Shown: positions 24,961 through 34,362 of the stretch, in pieces
Position numbering within the stretch: the stretch's first letter is position 1
Layout of the letters: each line of letters opens with the position of its first letter
Assembly: GCA_031382215.1 (NCBI GenBank)
Contig: JANMYQ010000235.1
Coordinates: forward strand, 3,306 to 67,305
Origin: LGRD01 sp031382215
GTDB taxonomy: Bacteria > Pseudomonadota > Gammaproteobacteria > Burkholderiales > Burkholderiaceae_C
DNA: 64,000 bases
Direction of reading: 5' to 3'
The notes under the pieces: generated by a model
Database searches by the model: none
Told to the model about the DNA's origin: nothing
Seen by the model: the letters and a program-made list of their open reading frames with translations, nothing else
Made by a program: the position numbers and the translations under genes

Positions 24961-26202
24961 ATGGCCATCGCGTCGCTGCGGCGAAACACCCTTCACATGC
25001 TGAGCGCGCACTTCTGCTCGGCGCTTTTGCAGGGCTTGCAGTTCGTGCTGATCGCGCGCGCGTTGGGCGCGCACGACTTCGGCCGCATGGCCGGTGTGCT
25101 GGCCATCACCTCGGCGCTGGGGCCGCTTTCCGGGCTCGGTGCCGGCAACGTGCTGATGATGCGCGTGGCTCGCAACGAGGCGCCCGCGGTGCTGTACCTG
25201 GGCAACGCGTTGATGGTGGCGTTGGTGTCGGGAACGCTGCTGATCGGGCTGGCAGCGCTGGCAGGCCCGGCCTTCTTGCGTGACGCCACGGTGTTGCCGC
25301 TGATCCTGCTGCTCGGCGCATCGGAACTGCTGACCGCCAAGTTCATCGAGATTGCGGCGCACGTCTTCTACGGCCTCGATCAACATGCTTTCTCGGGCGC
25401 CTTCTACACGGTTCAGGCGGGCGTGCGGCTGTGCGCCGCGCTGCTGTTCTACTTCGCGCTGTCGGAGCACGGCGTCATGCTCTGGGCCTGGATGCATCTG
25501 GGCTCCGGCATGCTCGCCGCGTTGATCGTGGTACTCGTCACCGTGGCCCAGGTCGGGCGGCCGACCTTCGACGTGCGGCTGGCCCTGCGCGAGTTGAAGG
25601 TGGGGGTGCACTTTGCGATCGGCTCGTCGGCCAGCAGCATCTACACCGACATCGACAAGGCGGTGCTGGCGCGCTACGAGTCACCGGAGATCAACGGCCA
25701 ATACACCGCTGCCTACCGCTTGATCTTCATGGCCTACGCGCCCGTCATGGCGGTGCTGATGGCGACCCAGGGTGTGTTCTTTCGCGCCGGCGGGAAAGAC
25801 GGTCTGTCGGCGACGATGAAGCTGGCGCTGCGGGTGGCCTGGCTCGGCTGCGCCTACTGCCTGGCCCTGGCCACATTGCTCTACCTCGGCGCGCCGCTGG
25901 TGGCCTGGGCGCTCGGCCCGCAGTACGTGCCGTCGGTCGATATCCTGCGCGCCCTCGCCTTGTTGCCGCTGGCGCTGATGGCGCAGAGCGTGTTTTCGGA
26001 AGCACTGACCGGCGCCGACCGGCAACGCGCGCGCAGCATTGCGCAGGTGGCGGTGGCTCTCCTGTGCTTCGCGCTCAACATGGCGCTGATCCCGGCGATG
26101 GGCTGGCACGGCGCCGTCATCGCGACCTACACCTGCCAGGTCCTGCTGGCGGTCATCGTGGTCTGGATCATCTGGCGTTCGGTGCGGGTCGAGGCTCGAT
26201 AG
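24961..26202 (+). CDS. Wzx-like polysaccharide flippase (lipopolysaccharide biosynthesis / MOP superfamily)
   Basis: A 413-residue membrane protein with about 12 hydrophobic helices. It begins MAIASLRRNTLHMLSAHF, then QGLQFVLIARALGAHDFG, the N-terminal signature of PST/MviN-type exporters. It would move undecaprenyl-linked repeat units across the inner membrane. ATG 24961 has no clear Shine-Dalgarno and lies close to the predicted sigma-54 promoter; ATG 24997 (MLSAHF) is an alternative. It is followed after 9 bp by the polymerase gene, so flippase, polymerase, hydrolase and glycosyltransferase form one operon. Confidence 0.83.
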   Translation: MAIASLRRNTLHMLSAHFCSALLQGLQFVLIARALGAHDFGRMAGVLAITSALGPLSGLGAGNVLMMRVARNEAPAVLYLGNALMVALVSGTLLIGLAALAGPAFLRDATVLPLILLLGASELLTAKFIEIAAHVFYGLDQHAFSGAFYTVQAGVRLCAALLFYFALSEHGVMLWAWMHLGSGMLAALIVVLVTVAQVGRPTFDVRLALRELKVGVHFAIGSSASSIYTDIDKAVLARYESPEINGQYTAAYRLIFMAYAPVMAVLMATQGVFFRAGGKDGLSATMKLALRVAWLGCAYCLALATLLYLGAPLVAWALGPQYVPSVDILRALALLPLALMAQSVFSEALTGADRQRARSIAQVAVALLCFALNMALIPAMGWHGAVIATYTCQVLLAVIVVWIIWRSVRVEAR

Positions 26203-26211
26203 GCACGCACC

Positions 26212-27582
26212 ATGCTGAAAGCCGTGCAAGCTCATCGTGAAACGCCCGGCCGCGCGAAGCTTCTTGATGCTGCGCGCGTTGCGGGCGGTTTGGGTGCTTC
26301 CGGCGCTGCCGGCGCGTCAACCGCGCAAGCCGATCGCGCGATCGTCTGGGTCTGGGCGCTGTGGCTGACGAGCTTTCTCCTCGAAGGCCCGCTGCGCGGC
26401 GCGCTGGCACAACTCGGCGCGTCCAACCTGCTCTACGCGCGCGACCTGGTCCCGCTGGCCGGCATCGCGCTGGCCTTTGCCGTGCCCTTGGTCAACCGGC
26501 GCGCGCTGCCGCCCGGCCTGGTGCTGATCACCTGGCTGCTGGCGGTGCATCTGTGCGTCGGGCTGTTGCTCGGCGGCACGCTGTTTCAGCGCCTGTTCGG
26601 GCTCAAGATGTTCGTGCCGCTGCTGTTCGGCGTGGCCATCTTTCCGAGCATTCGCAATCAGTTCGCACTCCTGATGCGGATCATGGTGGTCTTCTTCGGG
26701 GTCAGCGTGGCGGGTGTGCTGATCAACCACGCGGTCGGCGCCATGCCGTGGGAAGGGCTCAGCTACGACACCGCATTCGGCTCGATGCAGACGACCAAGC
26801 AGTGGTGGATCCCCGGCGGCGTGAGCCGCCTGCCGGGCTTCACCCGTGCGTCGTTCGACGCGGCCATGATCATCGGGGTCACCGGCGCCATGCTGCTGGC
26901 GCAGGCCCGCCCCCGGTGGTTGCGCGCGTTGATCTTCGCTGCCGGCGCCGCGACGATCGTGCTGACCACCAGCAAAGGCATGGTGATCGCGTTTGCGGTC
27001 GCGGCATGCTGGCTGGTGCTCGCGAACCGGTCGATGGCGAGCCTGACGGTCGGCAAGGCCATCGTGGCCTGCCTGCTGTTGCTGACCTGCGGGGTGCCCA
27101 CGCTCTTCATGATCGTCAGCGTGTCCGAGAACACGAACGACGTTCCCGACATGCTGATGTCTCTGTGGGACCGCTTCTCGTGGATGTGGCCGGAAGCCTA
27201 TGCCTTGCTGCCGGACGGCTTCGGCGCGCTCACCGGTACCGGTCTGGGCGGCATCGGCACGGCACTCGCACACGCGCCGGAAGGCACCGCGTGGAATGCG
27301 GCCGACAGCATCTTCGTCTACTACTTCGTCACGTTCGGCGTGCTGGGCATCGTCTATGTGGCGTTCCCGCTGCTGGCTTTATTCGGAACCGATGCCGATG
27401 CCCAGGCCGATGCCAACACCGAAACCGACCCGCAGGCCTTTGTCTGGGCCGCCGTCCTGGTCATCGCCTACGGATACGGCCTGTCGATCAACATGGTCGA
27501 ACAACCCGTGTTCGCCACGGTGTTCGGGCTGCTGTATGCCCGGGCGTTCGCGCGCCGGCCGTGGCGCGGAGGATCGAGATGA
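26212..27582 (+). CDS. O-antigen ligase/polymerase-like (Wzy-type) membrane protein
   Basis: A 456-residue protein with about 10-12 membrane helices and a large periplasmic loop near residues 175-230 (MPWEGLSYDTAFGSMQTTKQWW and following), the usual plan of Wzy polymerases and WaaL ligases. The segment LTTSKGMVIAFAVA matches the helix after the first loop in this superfamily. Its stop overlaps the next start as ATGA. Sited between a flippase and a secreted hydrolase, it most likely polymerises the exopolysaccharide; a ligase role is less likely because no lipid A genes are near. The sequence is poorly conserved, as expected for the family. Confidence 0.75.
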   Translation: MLKAVQAHRETPGRAKLLDAARVAGGLGASGAAGASTAQADRAIVWVWALWLTSFLLEGPLRGALAQLGASNLLYARDLVPLAGIALAFAVPLVNRRALPPGLVLITWLLAVHLCVGLLLGGTLFQRLFGLKMFVPLLFGVAIFPSIRNQFALLMRIMVVFFGVSVAGVLINHAVGAMPWEGLSYDTAFGSMQTTKQWWIPGGVSRLPGFTRASFDAAMIIGVTGAMLLAQARPRWLRALIFAAGAATIVLTTSKGMVIAFAVAACWLVLANRSMASLTVGKAIVACLLLLTCGVPTLFMIVSVSENTNDVPDMLMSLWDRFSWMWPEAYALLPDGFGALTGTGLGGIGTALAHAPEGTAWNAADSIFVYYFVTFGVLGIVYVAFPLLALFGTDADAQADANTETDPQAFVWAAVLVIAYGYGLSINMVEQPVFATVFGLLYARAFARRPWRGGSR

Positions 27583-28946
27583 TCCGTGGGCTCCGGCGGT
27601 TCGTGCTTCGAGGGCTGTTGGTCCTAGCGTGCTGCGGCGCGCCGTGGACGGCGGCCCTTGCGGCCGAGAAGATGATTCTCGGTGTGCAGACCCACTTTGC
27701 GTATGACCGCACGGTCGATGCCGGGCGGGTGATCGAATGGGTGAAGGCGGCGCGCATTGACTCCACCCGCGACGAGATGTACTGGATCCAGCTCGAAGAC
27801 GAGCGGCCCGGCCTGCGCCTGCAAGACGGCGCCGACGTGGTCTGGCGCGTCTGGTCGCGCGAGCTGCCCCACACGGCGCCGCTGATGTTGCTCGGTTACG
27901 GCAATCCCAAGCACGACGCCGGCGGGCAGCCACGCTCCGATCAAGCCGTCGCCGCGTATGCCGACTATGTGCGCTGGGTGGTCGGTCAAACGCGCTCGCG
28001 GGTCGGCCTGGTCGAGGTCTGGAACGAATGGAACCTCAAGGCCGGGGCCAAACCAGAGGGCGGCGCCCAGGGCGAAGCGCGCGACTACGTGCGCCTGGCG
28101 GCGGCAGCGAGCAAAGCAGTCAAGGCCGTCGCCCCGGAAGTGCTCGTGCTGGTGGGCGGAACCAGCGAAGACTTTCCCGATTGGCGCTGGATGCGCGAGG
28201 CCCTGGCCCTGGGCGTGCTCGACGGCGCCGACGGTGTTTCGGTGCATGCCTACAACGCGTGCGACCGCGCCAACGTGGGTGCCGACGAAGTGATGCGTCG
28301 CCTGGACAAGCTCCAGAGCCTGCTCACCCGCCAGGCCCGGCGCGCCGTGCCGATCTACATGACCGAGACCGGTTGGCCCACGCACACCGGCGCCTGCCAG
28401 GTCAGCGAGGAGGACGCCGGCCTGTACACCTTGAGGCTGCTGCTCGAAGCCGCCCAGCGCCCCTGGCTGCGGGGCGTGTGGTTCTACGAGGCGATCGACA
28501 GCGGCACCGACGCGACGAACCGCGAGCATCGTTTCGGCCTGCTGCGCCGCGACGGCAGCGAACGCCCTTCCGGCTGCATGGTGCGCGAGTTCGGCGCGAC
28601 GATCGCGGGCCGGCCGGTCCAGGTGGTTCGGCAAGGCTCGGTCACGGCCGCGGTGTTCCAGGACGCCGGCCGGTCGCTGGTGTTTGCGTGGGGACATGAA
28701 CGTGATCGCCCGCTGCGGGTGCGTATGCAGCTTCGCCTGCAGGCCGGCGCCGGCACGGCAGCGCCTTTGCCTGCCGCACCCGCTGCACCCGCCGCACCCG
28801 CCGCATTCACACGCTGTGGCGTCGAGACCGGCGCAACGAAGCTCATGGGTGCGCAGCTCGAGCTGAGTGCCGCGCTGCACAGCGCGCGCCCCGTGATGTT
28901 CACGCTGCCGGCGCCCGCCTCTATCGAAACGCTTCAGATGGATTGA
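27579..28946 (+). CDS. Secreted glycoside hydrolase (clan A, GH39/GH5-like TIM barrel)
   Basis: A 455-residue exported protein. The signal peptide is RGLRRFVLRGLLVLACCGAPWTAALAAE with cleavage near residue 29. The catalytic TIM barrel has VEVWNEWN with acid/base E150 and MTETGWP with nucleophile E264, the two-glutamate pattern of clan A hydrolases. A small beta domain with an Ala/Pro repeat linker ends the protein. Translation is coupled to the polymerase gene (ATGA at 27579-27582). Hydrolases of this type in EPS operons trim chains, control length or help release polymer in the periplasm. The linkage cut is unknown. Confidence 0.78.
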   Translation: MIRGLRRFVLRGLLVLACCGAPWTAALAAEKMILGVQTHFAYDRTVDAGRVIEWVKAARIDSTRDEMYWIQLEDERPGLRLQDGADVVWRVWSRELPHTAPLMLLGYGNPKHDAGGQPRSDQAVAAYADYVRWVVGQTRSRVGLVEVWNEWNLKAGAKPEGGAQGEARDYVRLAAAASKAVKAVAPEVLVLVGGTSEDFPDWRWMREALALGVLDGADGVSVHAYNACDRANVGADEVMRRLDKLQSLLTRQARRAVPIYMTETGWPTHTGACQVSEEDAGLYTLRLLLEAAQRPWLRGVWFYEAIDSGTDATNREHRFGLLRRDGSERPSGCMVREFGATIAGRPVQVVRQGSVTAAVFQDAGRSLVFAWGHERDRPLRVRMQLRLQAGAGTAAPLPAAPAAPAAPAAFTRCGVETGATKLMGAQLELSAALHSARPVMFTLPAPASIETLQMD

Positions 28947-28954
28947 CCCACTCG

Positions 28955-30130
28955 ATGAGCACACACCTCAAGATCCTGCATGTCGCCGAGACCGCCAAGG
29001 GCGGCGTCGGCAGCTACATCGACGACGTGGCCTCGCTGCAGATCGCCAGGCACGGTGAAAGCACGGTTCGGGTGGTGATTCCCGACGCCCACGCCGCGCA
29101 GCTGCAGCGCACTCCGCACACGGCGCAGCGCCGCTTCCCTGCGGCCGGCAGCCGCGCCACCAACACGCTGCGCATGGCCCGCCTCGCGTGGGCGCAGGTG
29201 CAAGCGTGGCAACCCGACGTGGTTCACTTGCACTCCACCTTTGCCGGGTTCGCGCTGCGGCCCTGGCTGGCCCTGCGTTCGCCGCGCACCCGGGTGATCT
29301 ACTGCGCGCATGGCTGGGCGTTCGACCGCGAAGGCCACGCCAGCGCGAATCGGGTGATCCGGTGGATCGAACGGATCTGGTCCGGCTGGTGCGACGCGGT
29401 CGTGTGCGTCTCGCCGCACGAGTTGCGCGCGGCCGAGCAGATCGGCATCCCCCGCTCGCGTCTGGCCTTGGTCAACAACGGCATTCGCGACACGGAGCCG
29501 GCCGCCAACGCCGACCTAGCGGCCGACGCTGTCGAGGCCGAGCAAGCCCGCGCCGCCTGGCCCAGCGGCGTGCGGCGCGTGCTGTTCGTCGGCCGCCTCG
29601 ACCGGCAAAAGGGCGTCGAAATCCTGTTCGATGCCCTCACCAGACTGCAGGGCAAGGCATTTGCCGTGATCGTCGGAACGTCGGTGGTCGCCGGCAGTGG
29701 CCAGGCAAACCTGCCGGCCAACGTGCGGATTGCCGGCTGGCTGCGGCGGGACCAGATTGCGGCCTACTACGCCGCCGCGGAGGTGGTCGTCATTTCATCG
29801 CGCTGGGAGGCGTTTTCGCTGGTGGCCGTCGAGGCCATGCGCGCCGGCAAGGCGGTGGTGGCCACGGCCGTCGGTGGCCTGCGCGACGTGGTCGCCGACC
29901 AGGTCACCGGCCTGCTGGTCACGCCTGGAGACGCCGCAGCGCTGGCCGAAGCCGTCGCCAGCCTGGACAGCGACGCCCTGGCACGGATGGGCCGCGCCGG
30001 CCGGGAGCGCTACGAGCGCCACTTCCGCATCGAACGGGTTGTCGACGAACTCGATACGCTCTACCGCGATACCTGCGTCGCGCGCGCGCCTTCTGCCGCT
30101 GTCGGGAGCGCGCGCGTCTCGGATGGTTGA
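28955..30130 (+). CDS. Glycosyltransferase family 4 protein
   Basis: A 391-residue GT-B enzyme. KILHVAETAKGGVGSYIDDVAS opens the acceptor domain, VHLHSTFAGF follows, and the donor domain has VLFVGRLDRQKGVEILFDAL and SRWEAFSLVAVEAMRAGKAVVAT, with the EAFSLVAVE acidic pair. ATG 28955 is the first good start, 8 bp after the hydrolase stop. It is last in the rightward wzx-wzy-GH-GT operon. Its 3' end overlaps the 3' end of the oppositely transcribed NRPS gene by 70 bp (30061-30130). Confidence 0.87.
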   Translation: MSTHLKILHVAETAKGGVGSYIDDVASLQIARHGESTVRVVIPDAHAAQLQRTPHTAQRRFPAAGSRATNTLRMARLAWAQVQAWQPDVVHLHSTFAGFALRPWLALRSPRTRVIYCAHGWAFDREGHASANRVIRWIERIWSGWCDAVVCVSPHELRAAEQIGIPRSRLALVNNGIRDTEPAANADLAADAVEAEQARAAWPSGVRRVLFVGRLDRQKGVEILFDALTRLQGKAFAVIVGTSVVAGSGQANLPANVRIAGWLRRDQIAAYYAAAEVVVISSRWEAFSLVAVEAMRAGKAVVATAVGGLRDVVADQVTGLLVTPGDAAALAEAVASLDSDALARMGRAGRERYERHFRIERVVDELDTLYRDTCVARAPSAAVGSARVSDG

Positions 30131-33100
30131 GGCATCTGCAGGCGCGCCTGCAGCACCGCGGCGAGGACCGCCAAGTGCGGCTCCTGAAGCGCGCTGTAGT
30201 GCCCGCCCGGAAGGTCGACAGCGTCGATGACCCCCTGCACGCTGCGTGGCCAGCCGAACAGCGGGTCGTGGAACAGGTCGCTCATCGGCTCATCACCCGG
30301 GTCGCCGTTGCCCTGCGTCGCACGCAACAGAAGCACGTCACCTCGATAGCGCTCGACGTAACGATGTTCGTCCTGGGCAAAGGCGTAGATCTGCGCTGCC
30401 GACAGCCGGCGCAGCGTTGCCGATAGCGCCAACCTGTGGTCCTGCGCATGCCGCAGGCGGCGCACTTGCAGGCTGCGCCACACGCCAGTGACGCGCGAGC
30501 CGAACTGAAAAGCCAGCAGCCGGGCGATCCGGCGCAGGAACTCGAGAACAGGCGCCAGCGTGACGGTCGGCGCCAGCCCTGCTGCCAAGTCGGCGGCGAA
30601 GCGGCGCAACTGCTTGACCGCATAACGGCCCGAGCGGGTGCGGGCCGAGACCTCGGCGGCCTCGATCAGCGCCAGCAGGCTGACCTGTTCGCCCGCGCGC
30701 TGCAGTTGCACCGCCATCTCGAAGGCGAGCACGCCGCCGGCACACAAGCCGCCGAGCCGATAGGGGCCGTGCGGCTGCACCGAACGAACCCGGGCGACGT
30801 AGTGGGCGGCCATGTCGGCGACCCGGGTATGGACCAGCGCCAGCCCGTCGGCCGCCAGGGGTTGCAGCGCGTGCACCGGAATGTCCGGGCTCAGGTGATT
30901 CGCCAGGCTGCGGTAGATCAGCGTTTCGCCGAACCCGTCGTGAACGAAGAACATCGGCGGGCTCGACCCCCCGGGGCGGATCGTCACCAGCGAATCCGCC
31001 GGCACGTCCGCAGCGCTGACGAGCTGCGCCAGTTGCGCCACCGTGGGCGCTCGCAGAACCGCGCTCAGCGGCAAGCGGCGAGAGAACGCGGCCTCCAGCC
31101 GCGCGCCGAGCCGCACGGCCATCAGCGAGTGCCCGCCCAGGTCGAAGAAGTTGTCGTGCACGCCGAAGGTCTCGGTTCGAAGCAGCTCGCGCCAGATGTC
31201 ATGGACCGCCTGCTCGGCCGGGTTGCGCGGCGCCTGCATCGACCGTTCTGCGGCCAGCCCAGACGCTGGCTGCGGAACCGGCAGCGCGGCGTGGTCCAGC
31301 TTGCCGCTGATGTTCATCGGCAAGTGGTCCAGCAGCACGACGTGCGCCGGCACCATGTAGTCGGGCAAGGCCGAGCGCAAGCGTTCGCGCAGGCTGTCGC
31401 GCCAGGCGCCCTGCTCTGCCGCGGCGAGGTCGTCCGCCACCACGTACGCCACCAGCCGTGAGTCACCCGACACGTCTTCGCGAACGATCACCACGGCCTG
31501 CCGAACCTGCGGGTGCTGGCCGATGAGCGCCTCGATCTCCCCCGGCTCGATGCGAAAGCCGCGCAGCTTGACCTGGCCGTCGATGCGCCCGAGGTACTCC
31601 AGCTCGCCGTCGGCGAGCCGGCGCGCCAGGTCGCCGCTGCGGTACAGGCGCGCGCCGGGCTGCTCATCGAACGGGTCGGCCACGAAGCGCTCGGCCGTGA
31701 GTTCGGGCCGGTTCAGGTAGCCGGGCGTGAGTGCCGGGCCGGCGATGTGGATTTCACCCGAAACACCCACCGGTACCGCTTGCCCGTGGCCGTCGAGCAG
31801 GCGGATCTGCAGGTCGGCCAGCGGGCGGCCGATGAGGCTGCCGCCGTCTTGGGCCAGGTTGGCGCGGGCCAGATCGGCGCGGGACACCTCGCGGTGGGTC
31901 ACGAACAGCGTGGTCTCGGTGGGCCCGTATTGGTTGACGATGCGCGGCAGCTGGTCGCCATGCCGGTCGAACCAGGGCTCGAGGTGACGCACGTCGAGCG
32001 CCTCGCCGCCAAGGATCACCCGGCGCAAAGCAAAGGCCCCCGGCGGGCTGGCCGCGTCGGCATCGATCAGCTGCCTGAATGCCGTCGGCGTCTGGCTCAG
32101 CACGGTGACCTGCTCGCGCAGCACGAGTTCGCGCAGGGCCGACGGGTCGCGGCCGACGTCCTGCGGCACCACGACCAGCCGCCCGCCATGCAGCAGCGCA
32201 CCCCAGAACTCCCAGACCGAAAAGTCGAACGCGCACGAATGGAACAGCGTCCACACGTCGCGCGCGCTGGCGCCGTAGGCGTCGTCACAGGCCGCGAACA
32301 GCCGCAGTACGTTGTGGTGGGTCACGCCCACGCCCTTGGGCTGGCCGGTGGAGCCCGAGGTGTAGATCACATAGGCCAGATCACCCGCCGCCGAGCCGGT
32401 GCTCGCGAGTTCATCGTCGATCGGCGCGACGGCGTCCACGGGCCGGGCCGCGTCTACGCAGACCGCGGCCAGGCCCGGACCCAGGCCCAGACCCTGAAGG
32501 TCGCCCAGCAGGCTGGGCTGGGTCACGACCAGGCGAACCCCCGCATCCTTGACCATGAAGGCGATGCGATCGCGCGGCAGCACCGGGTCGAGCGGCAGGT
32601 AGGCCGCGCCCGCCTTCAGGATGCCGAGCAGGCCGATGACCAGTTCGGCGCTGCGGTCCGTGCGCAGCGCCACGGTGTGGTTGCGCGAGACGCCGTGGGC
32701 GCGCAGAGCGCGTGCGACGTCGTCGGCGCGCCGGTCCAGTTCGGCGTAGGTCATCTGAATGCGCTGCCCGCCGGCCGCAAATGCCGTCAGCGCCGTCGCC
32801 ATCGGTGTGCGCCTCGCGTGCGCCTCGAAACCCTCATGAAGCGACGCGTGGCGCGGCAGCACCTGCCGCACATCGGCGCGCCCGAGCAGGACCGCGCGTT
32901 CGGCGTCGGTGAGCAGCGGCAGGCGCGCCACCGGCTGGTGCTCGTCGGCGCACATGGCGGCCAGCAGGGTCCGCAGGTGCCCCACCATGCGTTCGATGCT
33001 GGTGCGCTCGTAGAGGTCGGTGTCGTAGTTGAGCCGGCCCGCCAACCCGTCAGCGCGTTCGGTCAACTCCAAGGTCAGGTCGAACCTGGCGACCGAACCG

Positions 33101-34362
33101 GGCAGCGAAACTTCTTCGGCCTGCACATGCCCCAGCGACCGATGCGCCGCTTCGGCGTGCTGCAACACGAGCATGGTCTGCACCAGCGGCGCGCGGCCGC
33201 CTTCGCGCGGCAGCTTGAGCGCCTCGATCACTTCCTCGAAAGGCAGGTGCTGGTGTTCGTAGGCATCCAGCGCCGCGCCCTTCGCCTGCGCGAGCAGCCC
33301 GGCCACGGTGAGGCCGGCAGGGAAGTCGGCGCGCATCGCGACGGTGTTGGCAAAGAAACCCACCACACCTTCGAGCTCCTCGCGGTCGCGCCCCGCGACG
33401 ACAGTGCCGGTCACCACCGTGTCTTGGCCGGTGTAGCGGTGCAGCAGCGTCTGCCACAGCGCCAGCACCCCCACGAACACGGTGGTGCCGGTGCGCGCGC
33501 CCAGGGCGCGCAGCGCCTGCCAGGCTTCAGCAGGGAAGGCCACAGCCACCTCGGCGCCCCGATAGCGTGCTTCTCTGGGGCGGCGGTGGTCGGTCGGCAG
33601 CGCCAGCGCGGCCGGCACACCGGCGAGCTGCTGCGTCCAGTAAGCCAGCTCGCGCTGGCGCAGGCCGGCCAGCCGGGCCGGCTCCGCCGCCGCGTGGTCG
33701 AGGTATTGCAGCAAGGGTTGCGGAAGGCTCGGCGCTTGACCACGTGAGCGATCGAGGTAGAGCCGGCACAACTCGTCGAGCAGCACCTCGATGCTCCAGC
33801 CATCGCAGACGCTGTGGTGCAGCGTCCAGATGAGCAGGTGCTCGTCCGCCGCCCACGTCAGCAGCACCGCGCGCATGGCCGGCTCGCGGGTCAGATCGAA
33901 GGGCCGCCGGTCCTCGCTGTGCGCCCACCGTTCGGATTGCGCGGCACGCTCGGGCCCGTCGGCGCCGCCGAAGTGGACCTGCTGCAGGCGCCAGCCCTCG
34001 GCGGGCTCGACCTGCTGCCACACCTGGCCCTCTTGCTCAAGCCAGCGGCTGCGCAGGATGTCATGCCGATCCAGCAAGTCGCCAAGGCACTCCTGCAAGG
34101 TCCGGACGTCCAGCGGCCCGCGCAGCTCGAGCCCGACCGAAACGTTGTACAGCGAGGTCTCCCCGGCCATGTGCTGCCAGAAGACCATGCGCTGCTGGGC
34201 CGCCGACAAGGGGACCGGCCCGACGCGCCGGGCTGGCGTGGGCGTAGGCGTGGGCAGCGTGGGCGGCACGCTCCGGGAGGCCCTCGAAGGCGGTGGCAGG
34301 TCGCGCTGTGCCTCTGCCTGACAGACAGGCACCGCGCCGGCCCGTGCCTCTGCCAACGTCAC
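30061..34362 (-). CDS. Single-module non-ribosomal peptide synthetase (C-A-PCP-TE) embedded in the EPS locus
   Basis: A 1433-residue complete module. Condensation domain about 48-470 with active HHSVCDG at 182-188; adenylation domain about 505-1030 with YTSGSTGQPKG (667-677), FDFSVWEFW (712-720), NQYGPTETT (810-818), YRSGDLARR and the catalytic Lys region NISGKLD; carrier domain with DNFFDLGGHSL, phosphopantetheine Ser1079; thioesterase about 1130-1433 with GGLCAGG, where Cys1207 replaces the usual nucleophile Ser. My reading of the binding-pocket residues is D-F-W-S-I-G-Q-L-F plus Lys, nearest in part to threonine-type codes, with low certainty. GTG 34362 overlaps the upstream stop as GTGA. 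The product could be an acylated or linked amino acid joined to sugar or lipid; the condensation domain implies an upstream acyl, aminoacyl or amine donor not encoded here. Confidence 0.9.
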   Translation of the reverse strand: MTLAEARAGAVPVCQAEAQRDLPPPSRASRSVPPTLPTPTPTPARRVGPVPLSAAQQRMVFWQHMAGETSLYNVSVGLELRGPLDVRTLQECLGDLLDRHDILRSRWLEQEGQVWQQVEPAEGWRLQQVHFGGADGPERAAQSERWAHSEDRRPFDLTREPAMRAVLLTWAADEHLLIWTLHHSVCDGWSIEVLLDELCRLYLDRSRGQAPSLPQPLLQYLDHAAAEPARLAGLRQRELAYWTQQLAGVPAALALPTDHRRPREARYRGAEVAVAFPAEAWQALRALGARTGTTVFVGVLALWQTLLHRYTGQDTVVTGTVVAGRDREELEGVVGFFANTVAMRADFPAGLTVAGLLAQAKGAALDAYEHQHLPFEEVIEALKLPREGGRAPLVQTMLVLQHAEAAHRSLGHVQAEEVSLPGSVARFDLTLELTERADGLAGRLNYDTDLYERTSIERMVGHLRTLLAAMCADEHQPVARLPLLTDAERAVLLGRADVRQVLPRHASLHEGFEAHARRTPMATALTAFAAGGQRIQMTYAELDRRADDVARALRAHGVSRNHTVALRTDRSAELVIGLLGILKAGAAYLPLDPVLPRDRIAFMVKDAGVRLVVTQPSLLGDLQGLGLGPGLAAVCVDAARPVDAVAPIDDELASTGSAAGDLAYVIYTSGSTGQPKGVGVTHHNVLRLFAACDDAYGASARDVWTLFHSCAFDFSVWEFWGALLHGGRLVVVPQDVGRDPSALRELVLREQVTVLSQTPTAFRQLIDADAASPPGAFALRRVILGGEALDVRHLEPWFDRHGDQLPRIVNQYGPTETTLFVTHREVSRADLARANLAQDGGSLIGRPLADLQIRLLDGHGQAVPVGVSGEIHIAGPALTPGYLNRPELTAERFVADPFDEQPGARLYRSGDLARRLADGELEYLGRIDGQVKLRGFRIEPGEIEALIGQHPQVRQAVVIVREDVSGDSRLVAYVVADDLAAAEQGAWRDSLRERLRSALPDYMVPAHVVLLDHLPMNISGKLDHAALPVPQPASGLAAERSMQAPRNPAEQAVHDIWRELLRTETFGVHDNFFDLGGHSLMAVRLGARLEAAFSRRLPLSAVLRAPTVAQLAQLVSAADVPADSLVTIRPGGSSPPMFFVHDGFGETLIYRSLANHLSPDIPVHALQPLAADGLALVHTRVADMAAHYVARVRSVQPHGPYRLGGLCAGGVLAFEMAVQLQRAGEQVSLLALIEAAEVSARTRSGRYAVKQLRRFAADLAAGLAPTVTLAPVLEFLRRIARLLAFQFGSRVTGVWRSLQVRRLRHAQDHRLALSATLRRLSAAQIYAFAQDEHRYVERYRGDVLLLRATQGNGDPGDEPMSDLFHDPLFGWPRSVQGVIDAVDLPGGHYSALQEPHLAVLAAVLQARLQMPQPSETRALPTAAEGARATQVSR

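Noticed and set aside
31513..33747. 744-codon plus-strand open frame opposite the NRPS
   Set aside because: Antisense shadow of a well-supported NRPS; composition dominated by Gln/Arg/Ala/Val with no domain.
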